NCBI GenBank assembly: GCA_022606425.2
Contig: JAHDVF020000016.1
Span: 3,626,501 to 3,690,500, forward strand
DNA: 64,000 nucleotides
Reading direction: 5' to 3'
Origin: Lepidostoma basale
Lineage: Eukaryota > Arthropoda > Insecta > Trichoptera > Lepidostomatidae
Shown: positions 1 through 9,884 of the stretch, piece by piece
Layout of the letters: every line of letters starts with the position of its first letter
Position numbering within the stretch: the first letter of the stretch is position 1
Program-made: the position numbers and the translations under genes
The notes under the pieces: generated by a model
What the model saw: the letters and a program-made list of their open reading frames with translations, nothing else
Database searches by the model: none
What the model was told of the DNA's origin: nothing

Positions 1-620
1 GTTTTGAGTTAGTGATTATAATTTATTTCAGAATAAACCAACAACCGCTAGAGGCGATTTCTTTGTACTTTACATTGAACTCAAACATGTTTGTACAAAA
101 GTACAAATAATTCGCCGGAGTTTGTAGCAATAATATTGTTTAATATTCACCGTGGGAAGCATAGCCTACTACTCGTACAGATCACATAATTGGGGCAAGA
201 ATTTAAAGAACGGGCGAGAAAAGTATGCCGCCGCGGGGAGCTTGCAAGTCACGTAGTAATTGCAATTGAAAACTTCGCCATAACTAGGAGAAACAAAAAT
301 TGTGAAAATTCTCAGAAGAATACAATTTTTTGAACAATATTCCAAAGCTCTCGGTCTGTCGGGTGCCGTATTTTTATTAGAAATGCCTAAAATCTTGAAA
401 ATGAAACAATATTTTTATATAATATATACTGTGCATAAAACGGATCGCTATACAAAGAAAAAACTATGAAGATATTCGTATTCCTCTGTGTTGATGAAAA
501 TTCTGAAGCGTGAAAAATAATCTAATAGAAAATATCTGCGTTCTGATTCCGACACATTTATTATAGAATGTGTTACAAATGTTATAATATATTTACTTTA
601 AACAATAAGAATAAACCATT
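1..620. other. AT-rich stretch, no feature seen
   Basis: No coding segment, repeat or RNA gene could be recognised. Only short, biased open frames occur. A small GC-rich patch (ccgccgcggggagc) lies near 230. Confidence 0.5.
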
Positions 621-624
621 GATA

Positions 625-735
625 ATATGAATGAAAACGTCGGTTTTCTAGAAGTTTTATTATATTTTATGTGAATGTCATGGTTAGCCTATCTAAAGCA
701 TTATCAAATGTAGCGAAATTCAAATGCGCTGCTCT
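625..735 (+). repeat. ACATGT-type hammerhead foldback, left arm only
   Basis: This is the outer arm of a dispersed short element (gaatgaaaacgtcggttttc, then tctagaagttttattatatt) seen many times in the window. The arm runs inward to the hammerhead-like core on the minus strand (TTGATAA, then a 5 bp stem). In this copy the GAAAC segment has become CTAACC, so the fold is damaged. The right arm is missing. Confidence 0.7.
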
Positions 736-799
736 TTAAATACACTAGCTAAAGGAGCAAAATACGGTAATTAAGGTAATTTTCGTGGCTCAATACATT

Positions 800-905
800 G
801 TTGAAAACAAATAAAGGGATAAACCCCAGAATACGGAAAAGTATGACCTAGAATTAGTTAAATTTCCTGTGTTCTGGGGGCTATCCTTTAATTTGTATCC
901 CTTTA
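800..905. repeat. Imperfect inverted repeat
   Basis: Arms around caaataaagggataaacccc and its near-complement in gggggctatcctttaatttg flank a short AT-rich spacer. The family is unknown. It may be a small foldback element. Confidence 0.45.
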
Positions 906-909
906 TATA

Positions 910-1890
910 GGCTTATATTATATTTTTTGTATTTTGTTTTTAATGTTTTTCCTGTAAAGAATATTTAAAGTCAACAACACCAAATTTCAAATAGTTTCTG
1001 AAGTTAATTACAGTTATAGGCTACACATTCACACAGTTTCTTTAAAAGCGTCTGAACTAGTTTACAGTTATGCATTAAAATATCATAAATGTAAATAACG
1101 TAGACAATACATAACAATATGAGTACCAAAAAAATTTTTATTCTCTCCCAGGAAAAGATGTCTCTAGAATTTCTCCAGAATATTTTCAAACAAGAAATAA
1201 TCGTGTAAAACTTTGTTTTATTTACTTCATCACAATTTATCGAAATTTGCCTAACACATTAATGTAATAAACAAGAAAATTATTAATTTTCGTGTTATAT
1301 TTCGGTAAATAGAAATAAACGTTGATAAAGGTATATTTTTTAAATGTTTTCGTTTCATTTTAAAAACATAACGCGACGTTAAATTCCGAACCCTTTGATT
1401 TTGACAGCCCATAAATAAATTCTTTCGCGTCAAACGAAGCCCGAATTCCTTATTTAAATTTGAACTTTCAAACAGCGAAATTTTGCTTTTTTATAAATTT
1501 ATTGGATAACAATTCGCTACGGAAGTGTATGTTACCAAAATTAATTTTATGATGTCGCTTAAGTATTTGATGCTTTCATATATTTGAGAATCAACGTCAA
1601 TAGAAGGGGCTAAGAGCACACGGAAAGTTAATGTAATCAAAATATTTATGTTTTCCGTCTCATTTTTTAGGAAACTATTTGTAATAAAACAAAAATATTT
1701 TCTTTGACTAATATTCTTTTACGTTTTGTCACCCATGTCATAATAATATTATGGCGACATCCTTTCCTATCCTAAATAAAATTGTATCTTCCGAATTCCA
1801 AATTCAAATTTGGCCCACGTCAACCGATGCGGAATGTGTGCGATCTTCATTGGTGTAAAACGTTATGAGTGCCGCTAGCATCTGAGTTGT
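910..1890. other. AT-rich stretch, no feature seen
   Basis: The open frames of about 60 codons on the minus strand here have low-complexity composition and no recognisable motif. Nothing else stands out. Confidence 0.5.
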
Positions 1891-1897
1891 ACGTTGC

Positions 1898-2205
1898 TCA
1901 TTCTTTAAACGCAGAAATACTAGGAAAAAAAAGACGTCGATCTCTGAGGAGACTAATTGCTCTTCTCACCGGTGTCACCAGAGACAGGTTGGTAAAACAA
2001 TATATGCTATCGCTGTAGTAAAAATATCTATCGGGAATAAAAATACCAGCATTTTCCAGCATGGCTGAGTTCTCGAAATATCCCCTGATTAATCGTAAGA
2101 AACGGTTTATGTGTAGCCCATCTCTTCGAAGGAGCAGAGAGTTGATCCCCAACATTCCCAAAGAATTGCCGTGGGAAAGAGCCACGGATAACTACCATAT
2201 TCTCT
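1898..2205 (-). pseudogene. 3' fragment of jockey/CR1-group LINE ORF2
   Basis: The minus-strand translation contains GMLGINSLLLRRDGLHINRF, FIPDRYF and NLSLVTPVRRAISLLRD. These match in order the C-terminal end of the nearly full-length LINE ORF2 at 48498-49973 (GMLGYNSLELRRE, FVPDNYL, NLPLVMPVGRAIRTLN). The copy is 5'-truncated and frameshifted (for example YFYYSDSIYCF in place of YLRQRRHQLFF), so it is a dead retrocopy end of the same family. Confidence 0.8.
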
Positions 2206-2207
2206 AA

Positions 2208-2335
2208 TTAATACAAATGGAAACGTCAGTTTTCTAGAAGTTTTATTATTTTTTTATGGGAATGACATTATCAAATGTAAGGCATTATCAAGGACATTTG
2301 ATAATGTCGAACCAATGAGTTGTATAAGACTATGA
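2208..2335 (+). repeat. ACATGT-type foldback, rearranged copy
   Basis: It starts with the family arm (ggaaacgtcagttttctaga, then agttttatt) abutting the LINE fragment. It then shows three overlapping inverted copies of the inner motif (attatcaaatg, ggcattatcaa, catttgataatg). The GAAAC and stem III part of the hammerhead-like core is lost. Confidence 0.6.
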
Positions 2336-2344
2336 GCACATTAG

Positions 2345-3120
2345 GGATATCTGATTTTTTTCCGGTTTAAACGCATCACGTGGTTAAACCAATGGAGTCG
2401 CACTTCTTTCGATTTTATGTTATTGGAGCAACTTTAGCAGCCCCGACACACCAGTTCGTATTGTGTTCTAGTTTCGCGACGCCTCCTGCTTAGTTATAAA
2501 TATTCTCAAATGAAATAAGAATTACAAATTTTATTTCTTATTTCATATTTAATCAACCCTGTATACCTATTAAACAGTTCTCTTTCACAGTTCGTATTTT
2601 TAAGACCGACTTTTTATTTCAAAAAATTAAGTTTTTTCTTTTGTTTTATTTAATTCCTTATTCAATGTCTACGCATTTATCTGAGCGAGATTTGTATTTC
2701 GAATCAAGTCGTACAATCATTCACTGTCTAACTGAATCAAGTTATTTAAGCTTGTTTTGCGTGTGTCAAGCGCACGTGCGCAACAATCCACGTGAAATCT
2801 CTTTTCTGTCAAGATTTATTCAGCTTTCCAAAAATCTCATTTTCTGTAAGTAAACAATCCATACCATGAATACCTGTTCATTTATTAAACTTAATTAAGA
2901 ACTAGAAAACTTGTACACATTATATTTAAAAAATTGTATAACATTTCATAATAAATATTTTATGTCGTAGTTTTAATATTATAAATTGTTTATACTACTC
3001 GAATTATATGTACCCTATGTGATTGACAGGTGTTTTCGGTATTATGAAATCATTGTGTTAAATTATTATAATAATGCACTTTTTCCTTTATTTTAAGAGA
3101 TCTGATGATCTCGGACACCG
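2345..3120. other. No recognisable feature
   Basis: A 70-codon open frame at 2641-2853 (+) starts with TTG and has no recognisable domain. The rest is AT-rich and unclassified. Confidence 0.45.
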
Positions 3121-3124
3121 AAAT

Positions 3125-3425
3125 AGAACCAGAGTATGGTGGCTATCCGTGGCTCTATCCCACGGCATTTCTTTTGGGAATACTGGGGACCGATTCTCTG
3201 CAGCTTCGTAGAGATGGACATCTCTTTACCCAACACAAACCCGACCGTGCTGGAGGATGTTAGTCTTTTTGTCCCTGATAGATATCTCCGACAGCGATAG
3301 CACAGATGGTTTTACTTACCGGCGCGGCGGCCAGAACCAATCTGCCTCTGGTGCCACCGGTGGGAAGAGCAATTAGTCTGTGCTTAACGCGGTCTCTTTG
3401 GAGATCGACGTTTTTTATATAAGTT
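3125..3425 (+). pseudogene. 3' fragment of jockey/CR1-group LINE ORF2
   Basis: Broken plus-strand frames read YPWLYPTAFLLGILG, then SLQLRRDG, then FVPDRYLRQR and RTNLPLVPPVGRAIS. These are collinear with the C-terminus of the LINE ORF2 at 48498-49973. Internal deletions and stop codons show a dead, 5'-truncated copy. Over the shared part it resembles the minus-strand copy at 5785-6150. Confidence 0.8.
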
Positions 3426-4125
3426 TTAAATCTATGTCAGTTTTTAGCACTAACTGATAAGTACTATATACTTTAAAAACATACAAATGCAAAACTTTTT
3501 TGTTTATTTTATTTTTTTAGGTAAGAAGCAATAAAAAATATATATTTTAGATGTATGAGGTATAGATATATAATATATGGAAGTACTTCAACACAAAACG
3601 AAAAAAGGTATTCAGTTTATATGTTTCAATGATATAAAGGCAAGAATAAAAAAATACTTATGTTTTAGTCTCTCCTTAAAAACCCAATATTTTAATTTAC
3701 ATCTGTTTGCTTTTGAGGTTCTATTTGATATTACTTATGTGAATATTACATTTAAAATAAAATATGTTGAAAACAAATATGTATTTTATTTGAACAACCG
3801 AAACCTTGGTTCACTGAGGAAGGGAAAACATTTGCCTAAGAGATTATTTTTAGAACAATTTTTTTTTGTATACTTACAAAAAAATTTAATTTAACATATA
3901 ACTAGACTGAGCCATAGCAACGCGTGGGGTACAGCTAGAAGTATAATAACACTTTTAGAAAGGAGACGTTATCATCACTGTTTTTTACTGCAAACCAATC
4001 TCTAATCAATTTATCAATTCTAGGGATTGGTTTGCAACAAGGTCTGTTCACATTTTCCTGATTATTAGGATGTCATTTAGGCATTTAATGCGATAGATTC
4101 CCATTGCTTTCCACATTTTATGAAC
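3425..4125. other. AT-rich stretch with an unsupported 105-codon frame
   Basis: The frame at 3577-3894 (+) starts with a non-ATG codon and is rich in F, L, K, N and Y, as expected of random AT-rich DNA. No domain or repeat is recognised. Confidence 0.45.
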
Positions 4126-4129
4126 ACAA

Positions 4130-4345
4130 CAAGTTTTTTGAACTCTATTACTATACACAATTGCTTAGCTGTTGATTTTCATGAGATGTGATAGGTAGCT
4201 AGTCTATCGCCATTTTTTTTTATAGAACCATGACAGCGTGAGATTTTATTTTCACACCGTCATCGCCGGGAATGAACCAGGGATCTTTGGTGTGGCAGTC
4301 ATAGCTGTCGCCACTCTGCCACAAAGGTCGTCTTGAGTCGTCCGT
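4130..4345 (-). repeat. tRNA-derived SINE, reverse copy
   Basis: Read on the minus strand this gives gacgacctttgtggcagagt, a tRNA-like A-box region. A B-box-like segment (tggttcattcccggcgat) follows, then a body ending in agctacctatcacatctcat. The same order appears in the plus copies at 36628 and 57165 and in minus copies at 11818 and 33825. The tRNA-like head and shared tail identify a SINE with an internal Pol III promoter. The copy is diverged. Confidence 0.75.
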
Positions 4346-4545
4346 CAAAATCCGTTATTGTATCTAACAAAGTTAACCAAAAATAGCATTTATTTTTATG
4401 ATAGAATAGATTTATAAAAATTGTATTATAATATCTAAGTATTATGAAAATTATCCTAAATGTTATAACAATTCTAATAATTATCTCAAAAAAAATTTAC
4501 TGTTAAATTAAATAACTTATTTTTTTGTATCAAACTGTATTTTAT

Positions 4546-4595
4546 GTTACGCGACAGCTGTTTCATCAACCTATGTTGACATCATCAGGTGTTAC
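4546..4595 (-). ncRNA. Hammerhead ribozyme-like motif, left arm
   Basis: The minus strand reads CTGATGA, T, stem II GTCAAC/GTTGAT with loop ATAG, GAA, the self-complementary stem III ACAGCTGT, then C17. Stem I (GTAACAC against GCGTAAC) has 5 of 7 pairs. All invariant core residues of a hammerhead are present. There is one extra U between A9 and stem II, comparable to the extra residue known in the chrysanthemum chlorotic mottle viroid plus-strand hammerhead. The loopless stem III suggests activity would need a dimer. Confidence 0.75.
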
Positions 4596-4623
4596 AATAA
4601 TATATCAAAATTATATATTATTG

Positions 4624-4770
4624 TGGCGATGAGGTTCGCAACCCATCACACCGCGTCTCTCGCGATGGCGAAAAGAGAAGGATGGAGTGCCGCATCGATT
4701 AAAGTGTGGCAGTCCATTCTTTCTGCCTACCCTTTCGGGGAGACGGCGTGATGGTTAGTTAGTTAGTTAG
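4624..4770 (+). repeat. RTE-related 3' end, variant B
   Basis: The segment reads toward its 3' end as aaccatcacaccgcgtctc-like sequence, then a conserved 55 bp tail coding WQSILSAYPFGETA, stop, and a (TTAG)n terminus. The tail is shared with the RTE-1 family, but the upstream part matches only the variant B copies at 33318, 57821 and 60414. It is inserted in the tip of the hammerhead foldback. Confidence 0.75.
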
Positions 4771-4772
4771 TT

Positions 4773-4822
4773 GTAACACCTGATGATGTCAACATAGGTT
4801 GATGAAACAGCTGTCGCGTAAA
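4773..4822 (+). ncRNA. Hammerhead ribozyme-like motif, right arm
   Basis: This is the inverted twin of the minus-strand motif at 4546-4595 and is essentially identical over 50 bp. The order is CTGATGA, T, GTCAAC-ATAG-GTTGAT, GAA, ACAGCTGT, then C17. The near-identity of the arms suggests a recent copy or arm-to-arm conversion. Confidence 0.75.
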
Positions 4823-4914
4823 ATAAATTACAATTGTGATACAAAAAACTAAGTTATTTAATTTAACAGTTTAAAATGTTAAGGTAACAAAGTGTTTCGG
4901 CCAAAACAATGGAT

Positions 4915-5780
4915 TATTTAAATAATTTTATTAAAATCTTTGTTATTTCAATGACTTATACGTGAAAACGAAATACTTAAAATATTTATTGAAGCAAATT
5001 TGTAAATATGTAATGTTACATTTGTGTTATCGTTATAATTTACACAATTTTCGTTTAAAATACATATATTGTGAGAATTCATAAGACGTTTCTTATAGAT
5101 CGTATACACAAAACCTGTAAAAAACAAATTTGACAAAGCCTTTTGCGAAAATTTAGATTTGTGCGATATTTTACTTATTAAGTCTTGTGACTGTTTTTTC
5201 AATATTTAGAGCGTTAATAAAACGGGTAACAGAGCAGATTTTATTCCCTAAGTAAACACCCCTAGGGGCTTGTATGGAAGGGCTAATGCCTGTGAACGAG
5301 TGGAGATAATATAAAACTTAAGGTGTCATAAAAACTTCAAATATTTTTATATCGTCTTAATATTTTTGTTGAATATTTTTATGGAGACGCCTCGCTCGAA
5401 AATTCTGCGAAATGTTTCACTGGGTGTTTTCATTTTTTCCGTACAACCGCTTTCTTCATTTCGCGAATTTTAATATCTATAAAATATTCCCGAATTGAGT
5501 GTTCTCGCTGCTCGTCATATTTAGATAAGTAAAGCGTGAAATGAAAAAAATAAAGTGGTGCTAAAAAACAACGTTTAATAAACATAGATGAATTGGACAG
5601 AACATGCTTATATAATTTTTTTTTAAACACCAAACCCAACCATTAAAAAAATAAATAGTTAGAATTAAAATCTGTTTATTAACTCCAGATACAGATATTA
5701 TAATACAAATAATATTAACGTTTATGGCATCTATTAAGTACAGGTAAAATATAATACCATGAACGCATGAGAAATGGTTC
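4915..5780. other. AT-rich stretch, no feature seen
   Basis: Three minus-strand frames of 69-84 codons occur (4948-5202, 5430-5639, 5561-5785). They overlap each other, are K/F/I/Y-rich and show no domain. Confidence 0.45.
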
Positions 5781-5784
5781 GTCA

Positions 5785-6150
5785 TTATGAAGACAAAATA
5801 ATCTCTAAAGTCAAGAGTATTTGTCTTCTAAAAGTACTTTCACTAATATGAAATACGTTGAACTCCGAGAAGATCGCGTTCAGTAGACTAATTTCTCTTC
5901 CCAACGGTGTTACCAGAGGCAGGTTGGTTCTGGCAGCCGGTAGGTAAAACAATCTATGCTGTCGCTGTCGGAGATATCTCTCAGGGACTAAAAAACCAAC
6001 ATATTCCAGCACGACCGAGATCTCGAAATATCCCCTGATTAATCTAAAGAAATGGGCAATGACATCTCTTCGAAGCTGCATAGAGTTGGTTCATAACATT
6101 CCCAAAAGAAATGGCGTGGGATAGAGCCCCGAATAATTACCATACTCGCT
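5785..6150 (-). pseudogene. 3' fragment of jockey/CR1-group LINE ORF2
   Basis: The minus-strand protein has LRRDVIAHFFRLIRGYFEIS, FLVPERYLRQRQHRLFYLP, RTNLPLVTPLGREISLLN and FNVFHISESTFRRQILLTLE. These are collinear with the C-terminal 110 residues of ORF2 at 48498-49973. The frame is open for 98 codons, making this the best-preserved small copy, but everything upstream is missing or shifted. Confidence 0.85.
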
Positions 6151-6154
6151 CATG

Positions 6155-6820
6155 TAGAGGAGTAAACATTCATTAATCACAGCTAAGAATTGCTAAATAT
6201 TATCTTTATAAGCAAATACATTTGGTTTATTTTCTTCAACGATTTTATTATAACAACTAGTTCATTTTAAAATCGTGCATCGTTGTGTTGGGCTAATGTA
6301 TTGTAAAAATACGAAGTGTAATTTAATTTATTCAAATAAAATCTAAATGTCCATACTATTCAATGAGTCAACTGTGTAATAATCATTAGTTCCGGAAACA
6401 CGCGTCTTCGAAACTACGATTTTTCTTGTATTCTTATAAAGTTTTGTATATAAATACGGAAACCTTTAATTAAACATAAGTAAGCTTACAGTAAAAGAAT
6501 TACTTGTGAAATATGTAAGTCTCGCAGCGCTTTTACCAAAGCTCCTTAAGGAAAAGCGCACGTCGAGCGTACCTTTTCGCGATAATTAGTCCGAGAGACG
6601 GTGCGTGTCGTTATCAATTTATTAGAACTTTAATGGAATGTTGTAAGCGTTGCTGTTGCCTAGTTGTCAATGTCGGAATTGTTTTAGTTTGCAATTAAGT
6701 TTTACTATGATTAATCTCCGGTACAAACATCGACCAATTATCCAGTAACAGGATAGTGACATGTTTTAAACAAGTTTCTAATTTACGTAAACATATGTAT
6801 GTTAGTTGTATAACTTACTA
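6155..6820. other. No recognisable feature
   Basis: The sequence is unique and AT-rich, with a GC-richer patch near 6515-6620 (gcagcgcttttaccaaagct and following). No coding or repeat signature was seen. Confidence 0.45.
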
Positions 6821-6825
6821 ATAAA

Positions 6826-6972
6826 CCATCACATCTGGGGGTAAATAGAGAGGATTGGTTGCCGTACTTTTTTACCCTGACACACATAAAAACATCATTT
6901 CATACACGCACGTCTAATATTTCAAACCTCTTTACGTGGCCAAAATTTTCAATTTGATCGTGACGCGTTTTC
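6826..6972 (-). pseudogene. RTE-1 LINE 3' end, decayed
   Basis: On the minus strand the order of RTE-1 terminal motifs is visible in diverged form: gatcaaattgaaaattttgg, then cgtgcgtgtatgaaatgatg, then gatgtgatggttt. It corresponds to the last ~150 bp of the family seen intact at 22925-23305. It lies head to head with the plus-strand fragment that follows. Confidence 0.6.
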
Positions 6973-7024
6973 TTCAGTTTACCTCTATATGTACACGTAT
7001 GCTCCTATAATATAATATAAATAC

Positions 7025-7170
7025 GTGAGAAATTGAAGAAATTAACGTCCGTGCATAACACGACGCATGAATGTTGAAAAATCGAGTGAAGTATGTCATG
7101 AAACAACTGTAGGTAAACATTGCTTACCCCTTCGGGGAGACGACGCTATGGTGAGACAGTTAGATATACA
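7025..7170 (+). pseudogene. RTE-1 LINE 3' end, decayed
   Basis: It reads cgtgcataacacgacgcatg, then aatgttgaaaaatcgag, then ccccttcggggagacgacgc, as in the RTE-1 3' end. A short deletion removes the WQSILSAYPF-coding part. Confidence 0.65.
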
Positions 7171-7329
7171 TTTCAAATTAATAATTTTATTTTGAAGCAA
7201 GAGCAAACACTGTCCGAATCAAACATCACCTTAAAATAGCAGAAATTAAATCATGCCAATTTATCCTGGGTAGAAAACCCTTAGAGATAGGTATCCAACG
7301 AAAAAATTCGCAGATCTTGCAAAAATTAT

Positions 7330-7505
7330 GACATAGTGATGAACGATGGAGTAGGTAGAAAAGACGATTCTGGAGAGATCACATCGAGAAGATGGACCAA
7401 GCAAGAATTCCCAAGATTGACATGTACGAGACTCCAGAGATGAGAGAAAGCTGGATGTCTTCATCACATGGCCAAATTTGATATCCTGACTAAATAGATT
7501 GCAAG
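7330..7505 (+). pseudogene. Relic of a LINE C-terminus (WRDHIEKM type)
   Basis: A plus-strand frame gives RRFWRDHIEKMDQARIPKI, then ETPEMRESWMSSSH. This resembles the W-R-D-H-I/V-x-R-M tail followed by a PGRPPKRW-SW-SAS motif common at the C-terminus of insect RTE-group ORFs. A fragment of the same kind lies on the minus strand at 55990-56085. The match is short and decayed. Confidence 0.4.
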
Positions 7506-7509
7506 ACCT

Positions 7510-8035
7510 GCAAAAAAGAGAAAAGAAGTTTAATTTTTAAATTATGCGAGTTTTATTTTCTTTCCACACGCTTACATTTAATGGACGATTTATTTTGCTG
7601 GCGAATAATGGTTGCGTTTTTAAATACCTTTTGCGTTTTAGGCAGGTACCGGAATAAATGGTTTCACGGCAATTTTTAGCAGCTCACGAACGCATTACTT
7701 TTTAGCAAATGCGAAAAAAGGACGCCAGAGGTCATTTTTATTAAAATTTTCGAGTTTTCCAGTCTGCGATCCCGCCCGTACTCATTTTAATTATAAATCT
7801 GTTTTGTGTATTATCCGCTTAAAATGATACATTGAAAACTTCGTTTTGGAATTTTTACCTTTCATTAAGGAATTTTAATTGAATTTAACACTTTGAAACT
7901 AATATGATGAAAATTTGAATATATGCTACGAGTGTGTTTATGTTTTTAATAATGTTACTAACACATATATTGTATTTTATTTATTACATAAGCAGTATAG
8001 GCATCAGCTCACCGAATAAAATAAATAAATATGTG
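7510..8035. other. No recognisable feature
   Basis: Unique AT-rich sequence without a coding or repeat signature. Confidence 0.45.
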
Positions 8036-8069
8036 TTGGTAATTTTTAACCCTTAACTGGGCGTCGACA

Positions 8070-8175
8070 ATATTATTTAACAAAATTAGTTAAATAATAT
8101 TGTTTTTAAACTTACAGAAATAAAATAATAAAACATTTTGTATTTAACCACGGTATGGTTATTATAATTGATGCC
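8070..8175. repeat. Foldback relic
   Basis: A short perfect inverted repeat (aatattatttaac/gttaaataatatt) is followed by ttgtatttaaccacggtatgg. The latter also forms the arm of the foldback at 55838-55985. No hammerhead core remains. Confidence 0.5.
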
Positions 8176-8224
8176 AACTACATAGTTATGCTTGGACCCA
8201 AGTTTACCGAACCGCTGTTCGACG

Positions 8225-8945
8225 CGTTCCGAAGCAACTGAATTTTCTTCAAAACAGTACCTTGAACAGGTATCTTTGGACATGGTTGATCGTGTGAATT
8301 CCGATCAATATTCATGAAACGCATCATAACTGGCAATGAAACTTGGATCTATAAGTATGAAAATTGCAAACAAGTCACCAATCATGGGAATAGTTGGAGA
8401 AAAACAAGCCAAAAACAAAGAAACCACGCCAAAGTCGCTCAAAAATCAAAGTGATGGTCATTTTTCGGTATTCGCGCTGTGGTCCATCATGAATTCATTC
8501 CAGGAAACAAACGGTTAATAAGGAATACTATTTGGTGGATATTTGTTGATGTGTTTACGTAAAATAATCTGTCAGAAACGGCCGGAATTGTGGAAAAACA
8601 ATCAATGTATTTTACACGACGAAAATGCGCCATAGCTTATAGCTTCAATCGAGACCGAATTCAATGCAAAAAACGCGATTAATAGCATCGAATAACAATC
8701 ATATTCTCCGGATTTGGCTCCGTTTGACTTTTTTTGGTTCCCGAAACTCAAATGGCCGCTCCATGGATCCCGTTTCGAGTCGTGAAGGAAAAATCGTTGA
8801 AGGATTTGAAGACTATACTAGAATGTGCCTACCAGAAGTGTTTTTCGGAATGAAAAAAACTCTGCCATATGTGTATTGCATCCATTGGGTGATACTTTAG
8901 AGGCGATAAAAATATTTATGAAAAATTAAATATTTTGGGTATTAA
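8225..8945 (+). pseudogene. Degenerate mariner transposase
   Basis: Broken plus-strand frames carry mariner landmarks in order. RIITGNETWIYKYE corresponds to the first catalytic Asp block, with Asp replaced by Asn. A decayed HDN-like segment lies near 8610. YSPDLAPFDFFLFPKLKW-like sequence lies at 8700-8755 with a frameshift. RFESVKEKSLKDLKT and a C-terminal ASIGDTLEAIKIF follow. The first Asp is lost and several stops are present, so it cannot be active. It is a different mariner lineage from the copy at 16399-17685. Confidence 0.75.
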
Positions 8946-8948
8946 CCC

Positions 8949-9018
8949 CAGTATGTACTACTTTGACAATAATAAGTAAATTTTCAGTTACTTATTATTG
9001 TCAAAGTAGTACATACTG
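8949..9018. repeat. Perfect 31 bp hairpin
   Basis: Arms 8949-8979 and 8988-9018 are exact reverse complements (cagtatgtactactttgaca and following) around an 8 bp loop. It directly follows the mariner relic and could be a small foldback insertion. Confidence 0.8.
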
Positions 9019-9054
9019 AAATTTCTAATCGCGAGCAAAATAATACTGAACTTT

Positions 9055-9180
9055 CGTATGAAGCACTTAATTTTGTGGTGTGGCATTATTAAATATGATA
9101 TTAATACATATGTACTCGTATATTTGTATTTAAAAACCAACCGGTTTCGCTCCCGCCGGAGCTTCATCAGGGTTACAAAA
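9055..9180 (-). repeat. Hammerhead element (ACCGGT type), single arm
   Basis: Minus-strand order: hammerhead-like motif, about 80 bp body, then a tail containing aattaagtgcttcat. The same tail is found at 25255, 28235, 35828 and 36918. The opposite arm, if it existed, is absent. Confidence 0.75.
9134..9176 (-). ncRNA. Hammerhead ribozyme-like motif (ACCGGT type)
   Basis: Minus strand: stem I AACC/GGTT, CTGATGA, A, stem II GCTCC/GGAGC, GAA, palindromic stem III ACCGGT, then U17. Every core position matches the consensus apart from one added A between A9 and stem II. With all three stems paired, it is one of the best candidates in the window for an active ribozyme. Confidence 0.75.
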
Positions 9181-9184
9181 GATA

Positions 9185-9638
9185 CTGTGTCAATGTGTCA
9201 AATAATGCTATATAGTAAATAGCGAGTCTCAAATTTTTTTTTACATTTATGCAACACTTTTATTGAGTTCATAGAAATGTATATCCTTCCTGAAAAACAA
9301 TTTCCTTAATAAATCGTTTTCTTTATCACATCTCAATTGATTCATTCCTCAGACCACAAACCGAATAAACGGAGCTTCAAATAGGAAAAAATTTAAGGTA
9401 ATATATTCCGGTAATCTATCCCATGATTTGTATGTAATGGGCTTTAACGAAAGAATTACTACAATCTTGTTCGCTTTAACATAGCGATAAGAATTCTTTA
9501 AAAAATATCGCCAAAATAATTCATTACTAAAGTCTTCCTGTTTCCTGAACAATGATTTAAAAAATTTAAATCCAACAAATAAAATATTAAAATTCGTATA
9601 TTATGAAAAAAAGCTCGATATGGGCTGTAGCACCATCG

Positions 9639-9640
<2 letters not shown>
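9185..9640. other. No recognisable feature
   Basis: Unique AT-rich sequence. A 67-codon minus frame (9349-9552) has no recognisable domain. Confidence 0.45.

Positions 9641-9712
<72 letters not shown>
9641..9712. repeat. (GA)n microsatellite
   Basis: About 35 GA units with one gaaa interruption near the 3' end. Confidence 0.95.
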
Positions 9713-9884
9713 TTATATTGTCATTTGTAATGCTATGGCCTGAGCTGAGTTATATCAAAAAGTGTTTTAGATGTTACTCAAAGCTCCTTGATGCAGGAAG
9801 CTTTTACTCCCAGCAATCCCTTTTAATCAGTTTAACCAAATCAACAAGAATTGGGCCCTGTTTTGGTCTTTCCTGAACTAGGCG

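Larger units (their letters stand above)
4504..4912 (+). repeat. Hammerhead foldback (ACAGCTGT type), interrupted by an RTE-tail insertion
   Basis: Two inverted arms (about 4505-4595 and 4771-4855) meet at an AT-rich tip (gttacaataatatat/atatattattgtaac). The innermost 50 bp of each arm is a hammerhead-like motif, essentially identical in both arms. A unique tail of about 55 bp follows only the right arm and ends in gtgtttcggccaaaacaat. The same tail occurs at 12853 and 42833. A 147 bp RTE-related 3' end is inserted at the hairpin tip. Confidence 0.85.

Noticed and set aside
3098..3150. CTGATGA followed by a possible stem and GAAA, resembling another hammerhead
   Set aside because: From about 3125 on the segment is LINE coding sequence, stem I does not pair, and no other copy of that LINE has the motif.
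3577..3894. 105-codon frame as a gene
   Set aside because: Composition of random AT-rich DNA, non-ATG start, no motif.
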